From contig NC_050101.1 in the NCBI RefSeq assembly GCF_902167145.1, positions 177,688,428 through 177,752,427 of the forward strand: a DNA stretch of 64,000 nt. Reading direction: 5' to 3'. This DNA is from Zea mays. Lineage: Eukaryota > Streptophyta > Magnoliopsida > Poales > Poaceae. Both the position numbers and the translations under genes were made by a program. The notes under the pieces were generated by a model. It had not been told where the DNA came from. It ran no database searches and worked only from the letters and a program-made list of their open reading frames with translations. Positions 1 through 10,392 of the stretch are shown piece by piece; position 1 is the first letter of the stretch; the number at the start of each line of letters is the position of its first letter.

Positions 1-1171
1 TGCTCTCGTGTTCCTGGTCACTTCCATTATCGGGACAGTTAGCAATAAAATGACCAATCTTACCGCATTTGAAGCATGAGCGCTTCTCCTTGGCTTTGGT
101 CTTGCTTGGCTGTCCCTTGCGACCCTTAAGCGCCGTCTTGAATCTCTTGATGATGAGGGCCATCTCTTCATCATTAAGTCCGGCGGCCTCAATTTGTGCT
201 ACCTTGCTGGGTACCGCCTCCTTGCTCCTTGTTGCCTTGAGAGCAACGGGTTGAGGCTCATTGATTGGACCGTTTAGAGCGTCGTCCACGTACCTCGCTT
301 CCTTGATCATCATTCGCCCACTTACGAATTTTCCAAGAACTTCTTCGGGCGACATTTTGGTGTACCTGGGATTCTCACGAACGTTATTCACCAAATGAGG
401 ATCAAGAACGGTAAAGGACCTTAGCATCAATCGGACGACGCCGTGGTCCGTCCATCGCGTGCTTCCGTAGCTCCTTATTTTGTTGATAAGGGTCTTGAGC
501 CGGTTGTATGTTTGTGTCGGCTCCTCGCCCCTTATCATCGCGAATCGTCCAAGCTCGCCCTCCACCAACTCCATCTTGGTGAGCAAGGTGACGTCGTTCC
601 CCTCATGTGAAATCTTGAGGGTGTCCCAGATCTGCTTGGCATTATCCAAGCCACTCACTTTGTGATATTCATCCCTGCATAATGAAGCTAGAAGAACAGT
701 AGTAGCTTGTGCATTCTTATGAATTTGCTCATTAATGAACATGGGACTATCCGAACTATCAAAATGCATTCCACTCTCTACAATCTCCCATATACTAGGA
801 TGGAGAGAGAACAAGTGACTACGCATTTTGTGACTCCAAAATCCGTAGTCCTCTCCATCAAAATGAGGAGGTTTACCAAGTGGAATAGATAATAAGTGAG
901 CATTTGTATTTTGAGGAATACGAGAGTAATCAAAAGAAAAGTTCGAATTGACCGTTTTCTTTTTCTCGTAGTCGTCGTCGTCCTTTTGGGAAGAGGAAGA
1001 TTCGTCGCTGTCGTAGTAGACGATCTCCTTGATGCGCCTTGTCTTCTTCTTCTTCCCGTCCTTTCGCTTGTGGCTCGAGCCCGAGTCGGTAGGCTTGTCA
1101 TCCTTCGGCTCGTTGAAGATAGACTCCTTCTCGTTGTTGTTGATCACCATCCCCTTTCCCTTAGGATCCAT
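1..1171 (-). CDS. gag: Sirevirus gag polyprotein (element A), truncated by window edge
   Basis: Reading from the ATG at 1171 on the minus strand, the frame stays open for 390 codons to the window edge. It begins with a lysine-rich, low-complexity N-terminus (MDPKGKG, then KRKDGKKKK), then the copia Gag core (FDGEDYGFWS around residue 95, HPSIWEIVE, ANPRYTKMSPEEV-like block ending in MSPEEVLGKFV). A CCHC zinc knuckle (CFKCGKIGHFIANC) is coded by about 40-81. Gag forms the cytoplasmic virus-like particle that packages the element RNA. I chose this ATG because it lies about 50 bases inside the primer-binding site, as in the related elements here. No stop or frameshift is seen in the visible part, so this copy may be relatively young. 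Confidence 0.85.
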   Translation of the reverse strand, partial: MDPKGKGMVINNNEKESIFNEPKDDKPTDSGSSHKRKDGKKKKTRRIKEIVYYDSDESSSSQKDDDDYEKKKTVNSNFSFDYSRIPQNTNAHLLSIPLGKPPHFDGEDYGFWSHKMRSHLFSLHPSIWEIVESGMHFDSSDSPMFINEQIHKNAQATTVLLASLCRDEYHKVSGLDNAKQIWDTLKISHEGNDVTLLTKMELVEGELGRFAMIRGEEPTQTYNRLKTLINKIRSYGSTRWTDHGVVRLMLRSFTVLDPHLVNNVRENPRYTKMSPEEVLGKFVSGRMMIKEARYVDDALNGPINEPQPVALKATRSKEAVPSKVAQIEAAGLNDEEMALIIKRFKTALKGRKGQPSKTKAKEKRSCFKCGKIGHFIANCPDNGSDQEHES

Positions 1172-1220
1172 CTCTTCGGGCGATTAGTCCCTTCTTGAAG
1201 AGAACGGCTCCGATACCAAT

Positions 1221-2443
1221 TGAGAGCACCTAGAGGGGGGGGGTGAATAGGTGATCCTGTGAAACTTGAAAACTTAAGCCACAAAACTTGGTTAATCGTT
1301 AGCACAATAATTGCCAAGTGGCTAGAGAGGAGTCAAAACACAATAACCACGAGAAATCAATCACAGAGATGGCACGGTGGTTATCCCGTGGTTCGGCCAA
1401 GACCAACGCTTGCCTACTCCACGTTGTGGCGTCCCAACGGACGAGGGTTGCAATCAACCCCTCTCAAGCGGTCCAAAGACCCACTTGAATACCACGGTGT
1501 TTTGCTTGCTTTTTCTCAATCCCGTTTGCGAGGAATCTCCACAACTTGGAGCCTCTCGCCCTTACACTTGAAATTCACAAAGAAGCACGGAGCAAGGGTG
1601 GGATTAGCAACGCACACAAGACTAGAAATCACAGCAACACCACGCACACAAGTCGCAATGAGAGCTCACAACACAACTCAAAGAGTTCACTACTCAACTA
1701 GAGCTCTAATTGCTATAACAAAGAATCAAAGGCGCGGAATCGATGTCTTGGTGCTTAGGAATGTTGTAGGAATGCTTGGTGTACTCCTCCATGCGCCTAG
1801 GGGTCCCTTTTATAGCCCCAAGGCAGCTAGGAGCCGTTGAGAGCAATCTAGGAAGGCTGATCTTGCCTTCTGTCGACTGGCGCACCGGACAGTCCGGTGC
1901 ACACCGGACACTGTCCGGTGCCCGATTTCTTTCCTTAAACGGCGCAGCCGACCGTTGGCAGCCAGAGAGCCGTTGGCGCACCGGACATGTCCGGTGCACA
2001 CCGGACAGTCCGGTGCCCCCTTCTAGCCGTTGGCTCGGCCACGTGTCCCGCGCAGATCGCGCGGCCGACCGTTGGCCCGGCCGACCGTTGGCTCACCGGA
2101 CAGTCCGGTGCACACCGGACAGTCCGGTGAATTATAGTCGTACGTCGCCGGTGAATTCCCGAGAGCGGCCACTTCGCTCGATCCAGTCTGGCGCACCGGA
2201 CAGTCCGGTGCCCCCAGACTCAGCAGAGTCTTGGCTGCTCGAGCCAAGACATTTCCAATTGGATTTTTCCTGTTTCCAGCACTTAGACACAATACATTAG
2301 TCCATAAACAATGTACTAAGTCTGAGAAACATACCTTTATTCTTGATTTGTACTTTGTCAACCTTTCTTACACTTAGGCACTTGTGTTGGGCACTAAATC
2401 ACCAAAATACTTAGAAATGGCCCAAGGGCACATTTCCCTTTCA
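1221..2443 (-). repeat. 5' LTR of Sirevirus A
   Basis: The LTR is 1223 bases and has TG...CA ends on the minus strand (plus-strand ends TGAGAGCACC and CCTTTCA). The C-rich motif near the LTR end (G-run at about 1234-1242 on the plus strand) is typical of this lineage. A minus-strand TATA-like TATAAAA is at 1808-1814. Several CACCGGACAGTCCGGTG palindromes lie between about 1880 and 2215. Confidence 0.88.
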
Positions 2444-2680
2444 ATCCTTGGCTTGATCGGTTGTCTCTGAGTTACGCACACCGAGTCTCACTTAAGCAAT
2501 GTCCATCTTACTTGTGATGTCCATTATCTATAGATAATCTAGTCTTTGGACCATCACACTTGTTCACTTGTGTTGAACCCTGTTAGCTTTGCATTAAGCA
2601 CCTGTTCAACACTTAGCACACTTGTTAGTCCTTTAATTGGGTTGTCATCCAAACCACCAAAACCCACAAGAGAGCTTTCA
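2444..2680 (-). repeat. 3' LTR of element C, interrupted by element A
   Basis: Matches 8803-9039 base for base except for one visible substitution, and ends in TTTCA next to a polypurine tract (AAAAAGGGGGAGAT on the minus strand, 2681-2694). The other part of the LTR is displaced beyond element A, left of the window. Confidence 0.9.
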
Positions 2681-5223
2681 ATCTCCCCCTTTTTGGTGAT
2701 TGATGGCAACACAATTAAAGCTTACACAAGAATAAGATTTAAAGCACAAATTTTGAATTCTAAGTTTATAGAATGCTCCCCCTAAATATGTGCTTACATT
2801 AAAATCTTAACTTTGGCCTTTAAATGCCAAAATGCACATACTTAGGCTACTTCAAAGCATTGCTACACCTTAGCACCTGTGGGATGCATTGTGTGAAGAA
2901 TCAAACTGTGATGCGTATAACACACAAGTGCACAGAATCAGAGTTAAACACCAATTAAATAAATATACCATAGGAATATCAACCTACCACTATTCACCAT
3001 TAAGATACCGATTTAAAGCGCCAGAACCACATGAATATCTATCACAGGATAAACACAGTAGATACCAATTGATTCATATCAACGGAAGCACTAATTTTGC
3101 ATTATCACCATATAATACAACAAGAAGCATATGATAAGTATTATCAACAAACTAACACATTTTTCTTTAAGATCAAAGGAACTCAAGAAAACCCCTTTGA
3201 GTCCTTTAGCACACAAAAAAAATTAATCTTCACCCTTAAGATAAGCTTTCCTCTCAGGTCAAGGTAAGCTTTAATGCACAAATTCTCCCCCTTTGACATC
3301 AAACACCAAAACCATATTCAAGCAAGAACATAGGATGAAGTCAAGGGACAACAGGGTATTAAGCAGGGAAAAATGCAACACACTAATATTACTCCCCCTT
3401 ACACATTAAACATATGCAACACAAGCATTGGAGAAGAATTAAGGTACAAATACGCAAAAAGGTCAATACCTCCTTTTGTACCTTTACCATTGTTATGATG
3501 TTCTTTCCATCTAAGTAGGCGGAGTTACTTTTGTCATCAATTTAAGATTTCCATCTTGAAAGCTTTATATCTAGGGAGCTCCTTCACACTTGTGCCTGAT
3601 CCTTTATCCTGACCTTTTCTTGTTGCTAAGACACCAAACTTAGAACAAGTTATAGTATTGTGGCACAAGATGAAGCTTCTATTCTAGTGATTACCAAAAG
3701 ATACCAATTGAAGCACACTACCAAGGCTACTAATTGAAAGGATCGTCACTGTCATAGCTCCATGATATTTAAAGATAAGCATCTAGGATCACCAACTATT
3801 ATAGAGCACGAGCAATCTTTAAATATGCAATTACTCACAACTTTATATACCAATTACTCGACTTGTGGAGGTACCCAAGTCCTGATTGCTCCATCTCTTG
3901 CTCATCTTCCCTTTTCCACCTTGAGACTACACAGGATCACTCAAGAAACAATTAGTCTCAAAAGACACAAGTTATGTGTGCTCCCCCTAAAGTTGTGCAT
4001 AAAGTATTTGAATGACTTGCACCTTGCACATTCTAGCATCCTCAGAACTAGAGGGGATCACAACATACTTTGGTCTAGGCATAATATATCAATTGCATCA
4101 CAAAAAGATACCAATTGGATAGATGACATAATACAACTTATGACTAGTGGAAACAATGCATGCCTCGAGATATATAACATTTTAAAAGCAACCTAGGCAC
4201 GCTTCACACATGATGATCATTGCAACACATATACCAATTGAAAAACGACAAGATCATGCATATAAAGCACAATGTCTAAGCACACCATGATTAAGAAGTA
4301 TTTTCTTAGGTACACCAAAGGAAACAACATTTTAAAGCATAAAGCACCTAATCCAAGATACTACCAATTGAAAGGCAAGAACATAGCTATGATCACAATC
4401 AACAGAACTTCAAGATATTCAATGAAATTGCATAGTTCCATTCTCCATACCTTTGCCTTTTACCTGAATGCCATGAGATTCATTCTTTTAGGTAGTGTGG
4501 AGTGAGAGCACCTGTTGTCACTAATTTAGGGCTCCTTTTGCTCATGCACATCATAGCTCGAGAGGGTGCATTAGAGACACAACATGGATTTCTTGTTTTG
4601 GTATGCACAGAGTACCAAGACAAAGTAATCATGTGAACATGGACTAAACAAAACTATCATGCTTGCACATAGGTTAATCATTAAAAACCACATAGCATGA
4701 CTTACAAAGAGATACAGGTTTATCCACATACACTAAGAGAGTTAATCATGGTGGATATATCAAATGAAAAGCTACCCATTGAATGATTCAAGAGATATAA
4801 CCTATAAAGCACACAATCACGATTGAGCAAGCATGATTATGATATTGGAAATCATGGATCATTAATTGAAATATTTATAACACAAGTAATCTAAAAACAT
4901 AACTACTCCAAGGATAGGTCTAGCACGACAATCCAACTTAAAAGCAATACTGATTGGAAATATTGCACTTAAGATACCCGGGTACCGTCCTTTGGAGAGC
5001 AAGTTGCATATTCTCATCAAGATCCTTTGCTTGATTCACCAATAATGATTCAAGACCTCTACAACTTATTTAACTTGAGATGAACATGGGATTAGAATTG
5101 CACAATCATTCAACCTTGGGTCAATGAATAGACAATAAAAATCAACAGCTTAAGCATAGAGTTTGAATTAACCATCTTTAGCTCTCCCATGGTCTCCAGT
5201 CCATCTCGAGGCACCTGCATGGT
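2681..5223 (-). other. Non-coding 3' internal region of element C
   Basis: AT-rich sequence between the gag stop and the polypurine tract. Short open frames exist on both strands but none resembles a retrotransposon protein. Several minus-strand purine runs of the GGGGGAG type occur (2681-2694, and TCCCCCT on the plus strand at about 2777, 3285, 3392 and 3982). These fit the repeated polypurine tracts known for Sireviruses. Confidence 0.6.
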
Positions 5224-7086
5224 CTAGTTGGCACAGTTTGGTACCCATCTCGGGATGGGTCCATAACGATCATCCAAAAGAGCCTTTGGTACCCAAATAG
5301 CAATTGTGCTAGTTCTAGGTGATCTCATTACTGATCTAGCACAAGTGTATGGTTTGGGTCTTCTAAGCGAATAAGATTGAGACAAATTTACTTGCTTAGG
5401 AACCTTACCTTTATTACATACCTCAGGTGGATGACCATGCTCACCACACATATAGCAGAAACGTCGCTCAACCCGACATGATGCTTGTTGTTTATCATTT
5501 TCCTTGGTGAGGGTCATCTTGGAGGGTGCATGTCCTTGATTCTTTATGACCGGACATGAGGTGATCATGTGGTCCTTTTCATTGCATCCAAAACATCTCC
5601 TTATCCCTTCGTCCTTGTCTTTGTATGGCCAAGAAGCAATGAGGTGACCTAATCTCTTGCACTTGAAGCACCTCCTTTTTCCTCTTCTCTTTTTGCTTTT
5701 GGGTGACATAGAGAGATTATTAGTGCAAATAACATGACTAATTGAATCATTACCTTTTTCTTGTCTCTTGTTGATTGCTTCACTTATTGCTTTAGGAACA
5801 TCTTTCTCTAGGAGTTTGACCCTTGCTGCGGTTTCTCCTTCCTCAAGCTTCTTCACCACGTGTTCGTAGATATCTTGAGGAAGTCGAGCAAGGCATCTTC
5901 TCCTTAATTGTCTTTGTTTCTTGTTTCCAAGCAATTTCCTTTTTGACCCTACAACTTGTTGCTCATTCAAACATTCGCTTCCTTTTGAGCGACAGGGGTT
6001 AGCACATGGTGATATATTATCCAAATGTGCACTTGTGCAAGAATGAGGTTCACATGAATTTAAGTTTGTAATTACAACCTCATGAGCAACATCAAGCATG
6101 ATATGGTCATCAACTAGTTTACTATGAGAATACGACAACATATCATACTTTTCACCTAGAGCAAGTTTTTCTAAATTTATCATTTCTACTTTACTCCTAA
6201 GCATAGAATTTTCAGTTTTAAGTTGAGCAACATTAGATAAAACATCATCATTATTTCTTTGCTCAATTAAAACTGAATCATACCGTTGGACCAAATCATC
6301 ATGAGAGCACTTTAGCTCCTCATGTTCTTTGGTCATCTTCTCTAGGCTGTCGTTGGTTTTGATGAGAGTCTCCTCTAGCCTGAGAAGCGTATCGCCTTGT
6401 TCCTTGTTCCTTCTCAACAGCTTAACCAAGAGCGCTTTGTCTTCTTTGTTGAGATGGGTGTAGAAACGGCGAATCTCCTCTTCTTCTACATCGTCGATCT
6501 CATTTTCCCTATCACTATTGTCAGTGGAAGCAAAATAGGAAAATGTACCTTGTGATGATGTAGACTCCTCATCCTCATATTCCTCCTCATGATTGCTTTC
6601 ATCTCCATTCTCATCGTTAGCAACAAGACATGTATAACAAGTGGGAGATGAACCTGTCGGTGAGGTGGATCCATCGCTTGGTGTCCATCTCTCTAGTTCT
6701 TCTCCCTTGGACAAGTTAGTACTACCAGCAATAGAGGGAGCAGAAGCAGTGCATATGGACTTAAAAAATTTTAACTTAATTTTGGTCCATAGATCATGAG
6801 CATCAACAAATAAATCACTATCACTACTCATGATTGCAAAATAGGCACTTCTAGAAAGTGAGTCAACTAAGATGTTGCAAGCATGGTGATTGAGAGACAG
6901 ACATCTTAGTTCATCATTAGAAGGATTTTGACTAAAATTGGAGGGGAAAATACTTCTACTAAAGATTTGTCTCAAATCAGGATCAACGCGCATGAAGGCA
7001 TTATAAATAGAGACAGACCAAGATTTATAATTAGAGCCATCGCCTAGAAGAAGTTCTACAGTTACCTCTTGTGACGACATCATCAT
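5224..7086 (-). CDS. gag: Gag-like protein of element C with three zinc knuckles
   Basis: About 620 residues from the first of three tandem ATGs (7086) just inside the primer-binding site; the frame is open further upstream into the LTR, which is unlikely to be translated. The N-terminal third is the copia Gag core (LLLGDGSNYKSWS near residue 15). A central acidic stretch (EEEYEDEESTSS) precedes a long heptad-like region (KEDKALLVKLLRRNKEQGD onward) that probably forms a coiled coil. Three CCHC knuckles follow near the C-terminus (CFKCKRLGHL, CFGCNEKDHM, CYMCGEHGHP). The C-terminus ends with a WVPK/WVPN-type repeat as in the gag of element B. A single long open frame without pol suggests selection for, or recent loss from, a gag-only form. 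Confidence 0.8.
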   Translation of the reverse strand: MMMSSQEVTVELLLGDGSNYKSWSVSIYNAFMRVDPDLRQIFSRSIFPSNFSQNPSNDELRCLSLNHHACNILVDSLSRSAYFAIMSSDSDLFVDAHDLWTKIKLKFFKSICTASAPSIAGSTNLSKGEELERWTPSDGSTSPTGSSPTCYTCLVANDENGDESNHEEEYEDEESTSSQGTFSYFASTDNSDRENEIDDVEEEEIRRFYTHLNKEDKALLVKLLRRNKEQGDTLLRLEETLIKTNDSLEKMTKEHEELKCSHDDLVQRYDSVLIEQRNNDDVLSNVAQLKTENSMLRSKVEMINLEKLALGEKYDMLSYSHSKLVDDHIMLDVAHEVVITNLNSCEPHSCTSAHLDNISPCANPCRSKGSECLNEQQVVGSKRKLLGNKKQRQLRRRCLARLPQDIYEHVVKKLEEGETAARVKLLEKDVPKAISEAINKRQEKGNDSISHVICTNNLSMSPKSKKRRGKRRCFKCKRLGHLIASWPYKDKDEGIRRCFGCNEKDHMITSCPVIKNQGHAPSKMTLTKENDKQQASCRVERRFCYMCGEHGHPPEVCNKGKVPKQVNLSQSYSLRRPKPYTCARSVMRSPRTSTIAIWVPKALLDDRYGPIPRWVPNCAN

Positions 7087-7134
7087 CTCCGGACGGCTAA
7101 GCCCACACTGGAGAGGCCTAGCTCCGATACCAAT

Positions 7135-9039
7135 TGAAAGTTCCCTTTGCCCGGGAACAGGATCTGGATGTCGCCTAGAGGGGGGGTGAATAGGCGAATA
7201 AAAATTTATCACTTTAAAACTTTAGTTCTTACTCTACTCAAAGACCAGATCGCAGTGGAATGAAAGATCCTTCGAGTAGGTTGCAGCGGAATAGAAGATC
7301 CTGTCTCAAAATGCCCTGCACTTCAAATATAACTTGTACCACAGATAAGTGTTGAAGTGCAGATATAAAAAGTGAGTAAGACAGAGAGTCAGCACACAAT
7401 ACAGAGCGAAGCACACAGACGCAAGAATTTATCCCGAGGTTCGGCCAAGCCTGAAATGCTTGCCTAGTCCTCGTTGGAGTTAGCCACACCTGGGCTTGGA
7501 GTCTATTTCAACTCCTTCCTCCGTTTACTCAGATCTGTCAGTATGACAGATAAAGCCTTCCACTATGTTGAGTTGGGTTACAACAAAGCCGCGGCTGCTT
7601 ACAATCTTCTTGACAGCACTCCGGCAGAGTAACAATGCGCTCAAGACTTTGCTCTAGCTCTTTGCAGCACCTCTCCACTCTCTAAAGGCTTATAACTTTG
7701 CCTTCACACAAACTAGAGAGATTTACACGAGAATGAGAGAGAGAATCGATCCGAGTGATGTATACAATTGTTGGCTGCACTTATGTACTTGTTTGAGGCG
7801 CCTAGGGGTCCCTTTTATAGCCCCAAAGGGCCTAGGAGCCGTTGGAGCTTCATTTGGAAGCTCCCAGCCTTCCCTGGTTGCGGGTGCACCGGACAGTGAA
7901 CAGTAACGGATCTGATTGACAGTTTCCTTCTCTGGAACAGCTAGCCGTTGGTGCACCGGACAGGTTACTATTCACTGACCTGTGCACCGGACATGTCACT
8001 ATTCACTGTCCTGTGCACCGGACACAGCTACTATTCACTGTCCTGTGCACCGGACGCAGGCTATTCACTGTCCTGTGCACCGGACACAGTTACTATTCAC
8101 TGTCCTGTGCACCGGACATGTCACTATTCACTGTCCTGTGCACCGGACAGCTACTATTCACTGTCCTGTGCACCAGCCAACAGCACACTAAGTGATTTTT
8201 TCTCCGTTCTTTCTCCGTTTGACTTCAACTTTTGAGAGAATTTTCCTGAGACTTAAACAAACACATTTAGAGTATAATCCAATTGATTTAGTCCTAGAAA
8301 CTTACATCTTTATTGTTCTTCTCCTAGCTTTTATGTTTCTCCTCCAGCAGAGCTCAGAATGGTACTTTCTCTACAGAAAGAGTTAGAGAGCAAACCAAAG
8401 CACCAAACTTGTAGTAAGAGGTGTATGCAAAATGGTTGAACACTCAAACCTTACATACTTAACCTTTTTCATTGTTTTACCCAATTTGGCTTGTTTGAGG
8501 TCGATGTTGGACTCTAAACCATCAAGTCACCTTGACTTGATCTAGATTGACATATCTGAGCCCCAACCCCCGTTCACTTCTCGAGCTTGATCTTGAGCCT
8601 TATGACTTACACCACATAATTGTAGATGTTACCTCATTGGTTGTAAGTCGTGTCCTTATGTAGTGATCCTTGATGCACCATAACTCTTCTTAACTCGATC
8701 AACATTGACTTTGCAAGTCTTCTTCTTCACCCCTGGCTTTGGGTTCCTGGTCTCCTTGACCTTCTCCCATGCACTCGGTACCTCGAAGCTCTTCTTGCCT
8801 CCATCCTTGGCTTGATCGGTTGTCTCTGAGTTACGCACACCGAGTCTCACTTAAGCAATGTCCATCTTACTTGTGATGTCCATTATCTATAGATAATCCA
8901 GTCTTTGGACCATCACACTTGTTCACTTGTGTTGAACCCTGTTAGCTTTGCATTAAGCACCTGTTCAACACTTAGCACACTTGTTAGTCCTTTAATTGGG
9001 TTGTCATCCAAACCACCAAAACCCACAAGAGAGCTTTCA
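7135..9039 (-). repeat. 5' LTR of element C
   Basis: LTR of 1905 bases with plus-strand ends TGAAAGTTCC and GCTTTCA. It carries a minus-strand TATAAAA at 7813-7819, the lineage G-rich/C-rich end (about 7179-7186), and a seven-unit tandem array at 7951-8167. Confidence 0.88.
7951..8167. repeat. Tandem array, seven units of about 31 bases, in LTR C
   Basis: Each unit starts GTGCACCGGAC and continues through a variable 3-6 bases to CTATTCACTGTCCT. Unlike the palindromes of the other LTRs in this window, most units show only one CACCGGAC half-site. The open frames over it are artefacts of the repeat. Confidence 0.85.
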
Positions 9040-9131
9040 CCTTTGCACTTACATTATGCAAACTAGTTCAATTCTGCACTTCTATATTTGCTTTGGTTTG
9101 TGTTGGCATCAATCACCAAAAAGGGGGAGAT

Positions 9132-10344
9132 TGAAAGGGAAATAGGCTTACACATTTTCCTAATTAATTTTGGTGGTTGAATTGCCCAACACAAATAATT
9201 GGACTAACTAGTTTGCTCTAGTCTATAAGTTCTACAGGTGCAAAAGGTTCACAACAAACCAATAAAAAGACCAAGAAAGGGTTCAAATAAAAAGAGCAAA
9301 AGACAACCAAAGTGTGCCCTGGTCTGGCGCACCGGACTGTACGGTGCACCACCGAACAGTGTCCGGTGCACCAGGGAACCTGACTCCGAATTTGCCACCT
9401 TCGGGAATTCTGGGAGCCACTCCGCTATAATTCACCGGACTGTCCGGTGCACCACCGGATTGTCCGGTGTGCCAGCGGAGTAACAGCTACACAGCGCCAA
9501 CGGTCGTCTACAGCGACTAGCGAGCAGTTAATGCGCTACAGTGTGAGCAGAAGTCAGAGCAGAGCCAGAAGGCGCACCGGACAGTGAACAGTGACTATCC
9601 GGTGCACCACCGGATTGTCCGGTGGCCCAGCTGTCAGAAGCTCCAACGGTCAGAATCCAATGGCTGGGTGACATGGCTGGCGCACCGAACAGTGTCCGGT
9701 GGCGCACCAGACTGTCCGGTGCGCCATACGACAACAGCCTCCACCAACGGCTATTTTGGTGGTTGGGGCTATAAATACCTCCAACCATCCACCATTCATT
9801 GCATCCAAGTTTTCAGCCTTCACACCTCATACAAGAGCTATAGCATTCAATACAAGACACAAATAGAGTGAATCAAAATCTCTCCAAAGTCCCAATTCCA
9901 CTCAAAGCATTAGTGACTAGAAGAGAGAGTTTTGTTGTGTTCTTTTGAGCTCTTGCGCTTGGATCGCTTTTCTTCTACCTCCATTCTTGTGTTCAACTCA
10001 ATTGTAACCAAGGCAAGAGACACCAATTGTGTGGTGGTCCTTGTGGGAACTTAGTGTCCCGTTTGATTGAGAAGAGAAGCTCACTCGGTCTAAGTAACCG
10101 TTTGAGAGAGGGAAAGGGTTGAAAGAGACCTGGTCTTTGTGACCACCTCAACGGAGAGTAGGTTTGCAAGAACCGAACCTCGGTAAAACAAATCACCGTG
10201 TCATCCGCTCTTATTCGCTTGTGATTTGTTTTCGCCCTCTCTTTCGGACTCGTTTATATTTCTAACGCGAACCCCGGCTTGTAGTGTGTGCTTAAGTTTG
10301 TAAATTTCAGATTTGCCTATTCACCCCCCTCTAGGCGGCTTTCA
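9132..10344 (+). repeat. LTR of Sirevirus D
   Basis: LTR of 1213 bases, TGAAAGGGAAATAGG to GGCTTTCA. TATAAATA is at 9770-9777, and several CACCGGAC/GTCCGGTG half-sites and palindromes occur between 9330 and 9725. Confidence 0.88.
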
Positions 10345-10392
10345 ATTGGTATCAGAGCCGGTTACTTCATTAGAGCCTAACCGCTCGAAGTG

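Larger units (their letters stand above)
1..2443 (-). mobile_element. Sirevirus (Ty1/copia) retrotransposon A, 5' part only
   Basis: Minus-strand element with its 5' LTR at 1221-2443, a primer-binding site next to it (ATTGGTATCGGAGC on the minus strand, 1206-1220) and gag running off the left edge of the window. It is inserted in the LTR of element C: the flank beginning ATCCT at 2444 continues that LTR, as seen in the intact copy at 8803. The remainder of A (pol, 3' LTR) and the second half of the interrupted LTR must lie left of the window. Confidence 0.9.
2444..9039 (-). mobile_element. Gag-only, non-autonomous Sirevirus-like retrotransposon C
   Basis: Minus-strand element with a complete 5' LTR (7135-9039), a primer-binding site (GGTATCGGAGC, about 7120-7134), one gag gene, then about 2.5 kb without pol, a polypurine tract at 2681-2694 and the first 237 bases of the 3' LTR (2444-2680), which is then cut by element A. 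The two LTR pieces match over 237 bases with one difference that I found, so the element is young. It lies in the 3' internal region of element D, with CCTTT (9040-9044) as the probable target duplication; the other copy would be outside the window. No protease, integrase, reverse transcriptase or RNase H motif is seen, so it would need proteins from another Sirevirus to move. Confidence 0.85.

Noticed and set aside
1776..2361. Open frames over the CACCGGAC repeats (also at 7948-8235, 9238-9871, 12,309-13,037, 20,463-21,191, 22,247-22,833, 47,929-48,499)
   Set aside because: Translations are repeats of HRTVRCAPD, CTGLSGAP and similar words created by the palindromes in LTRs; no real protein.
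3762..4196. A 144-residue frame in the interior of element C
   Set aside because: No similarity to pol or to any envelope-like product; AT-rich non-coding composition.
7951..8167. Regularly spaced repeats that could suggest a CRISPR-like array
   Set aside because: Units follow each other with nearly constant sequence and no unique spacers, and they lie in a plant retrotransposon LTR.
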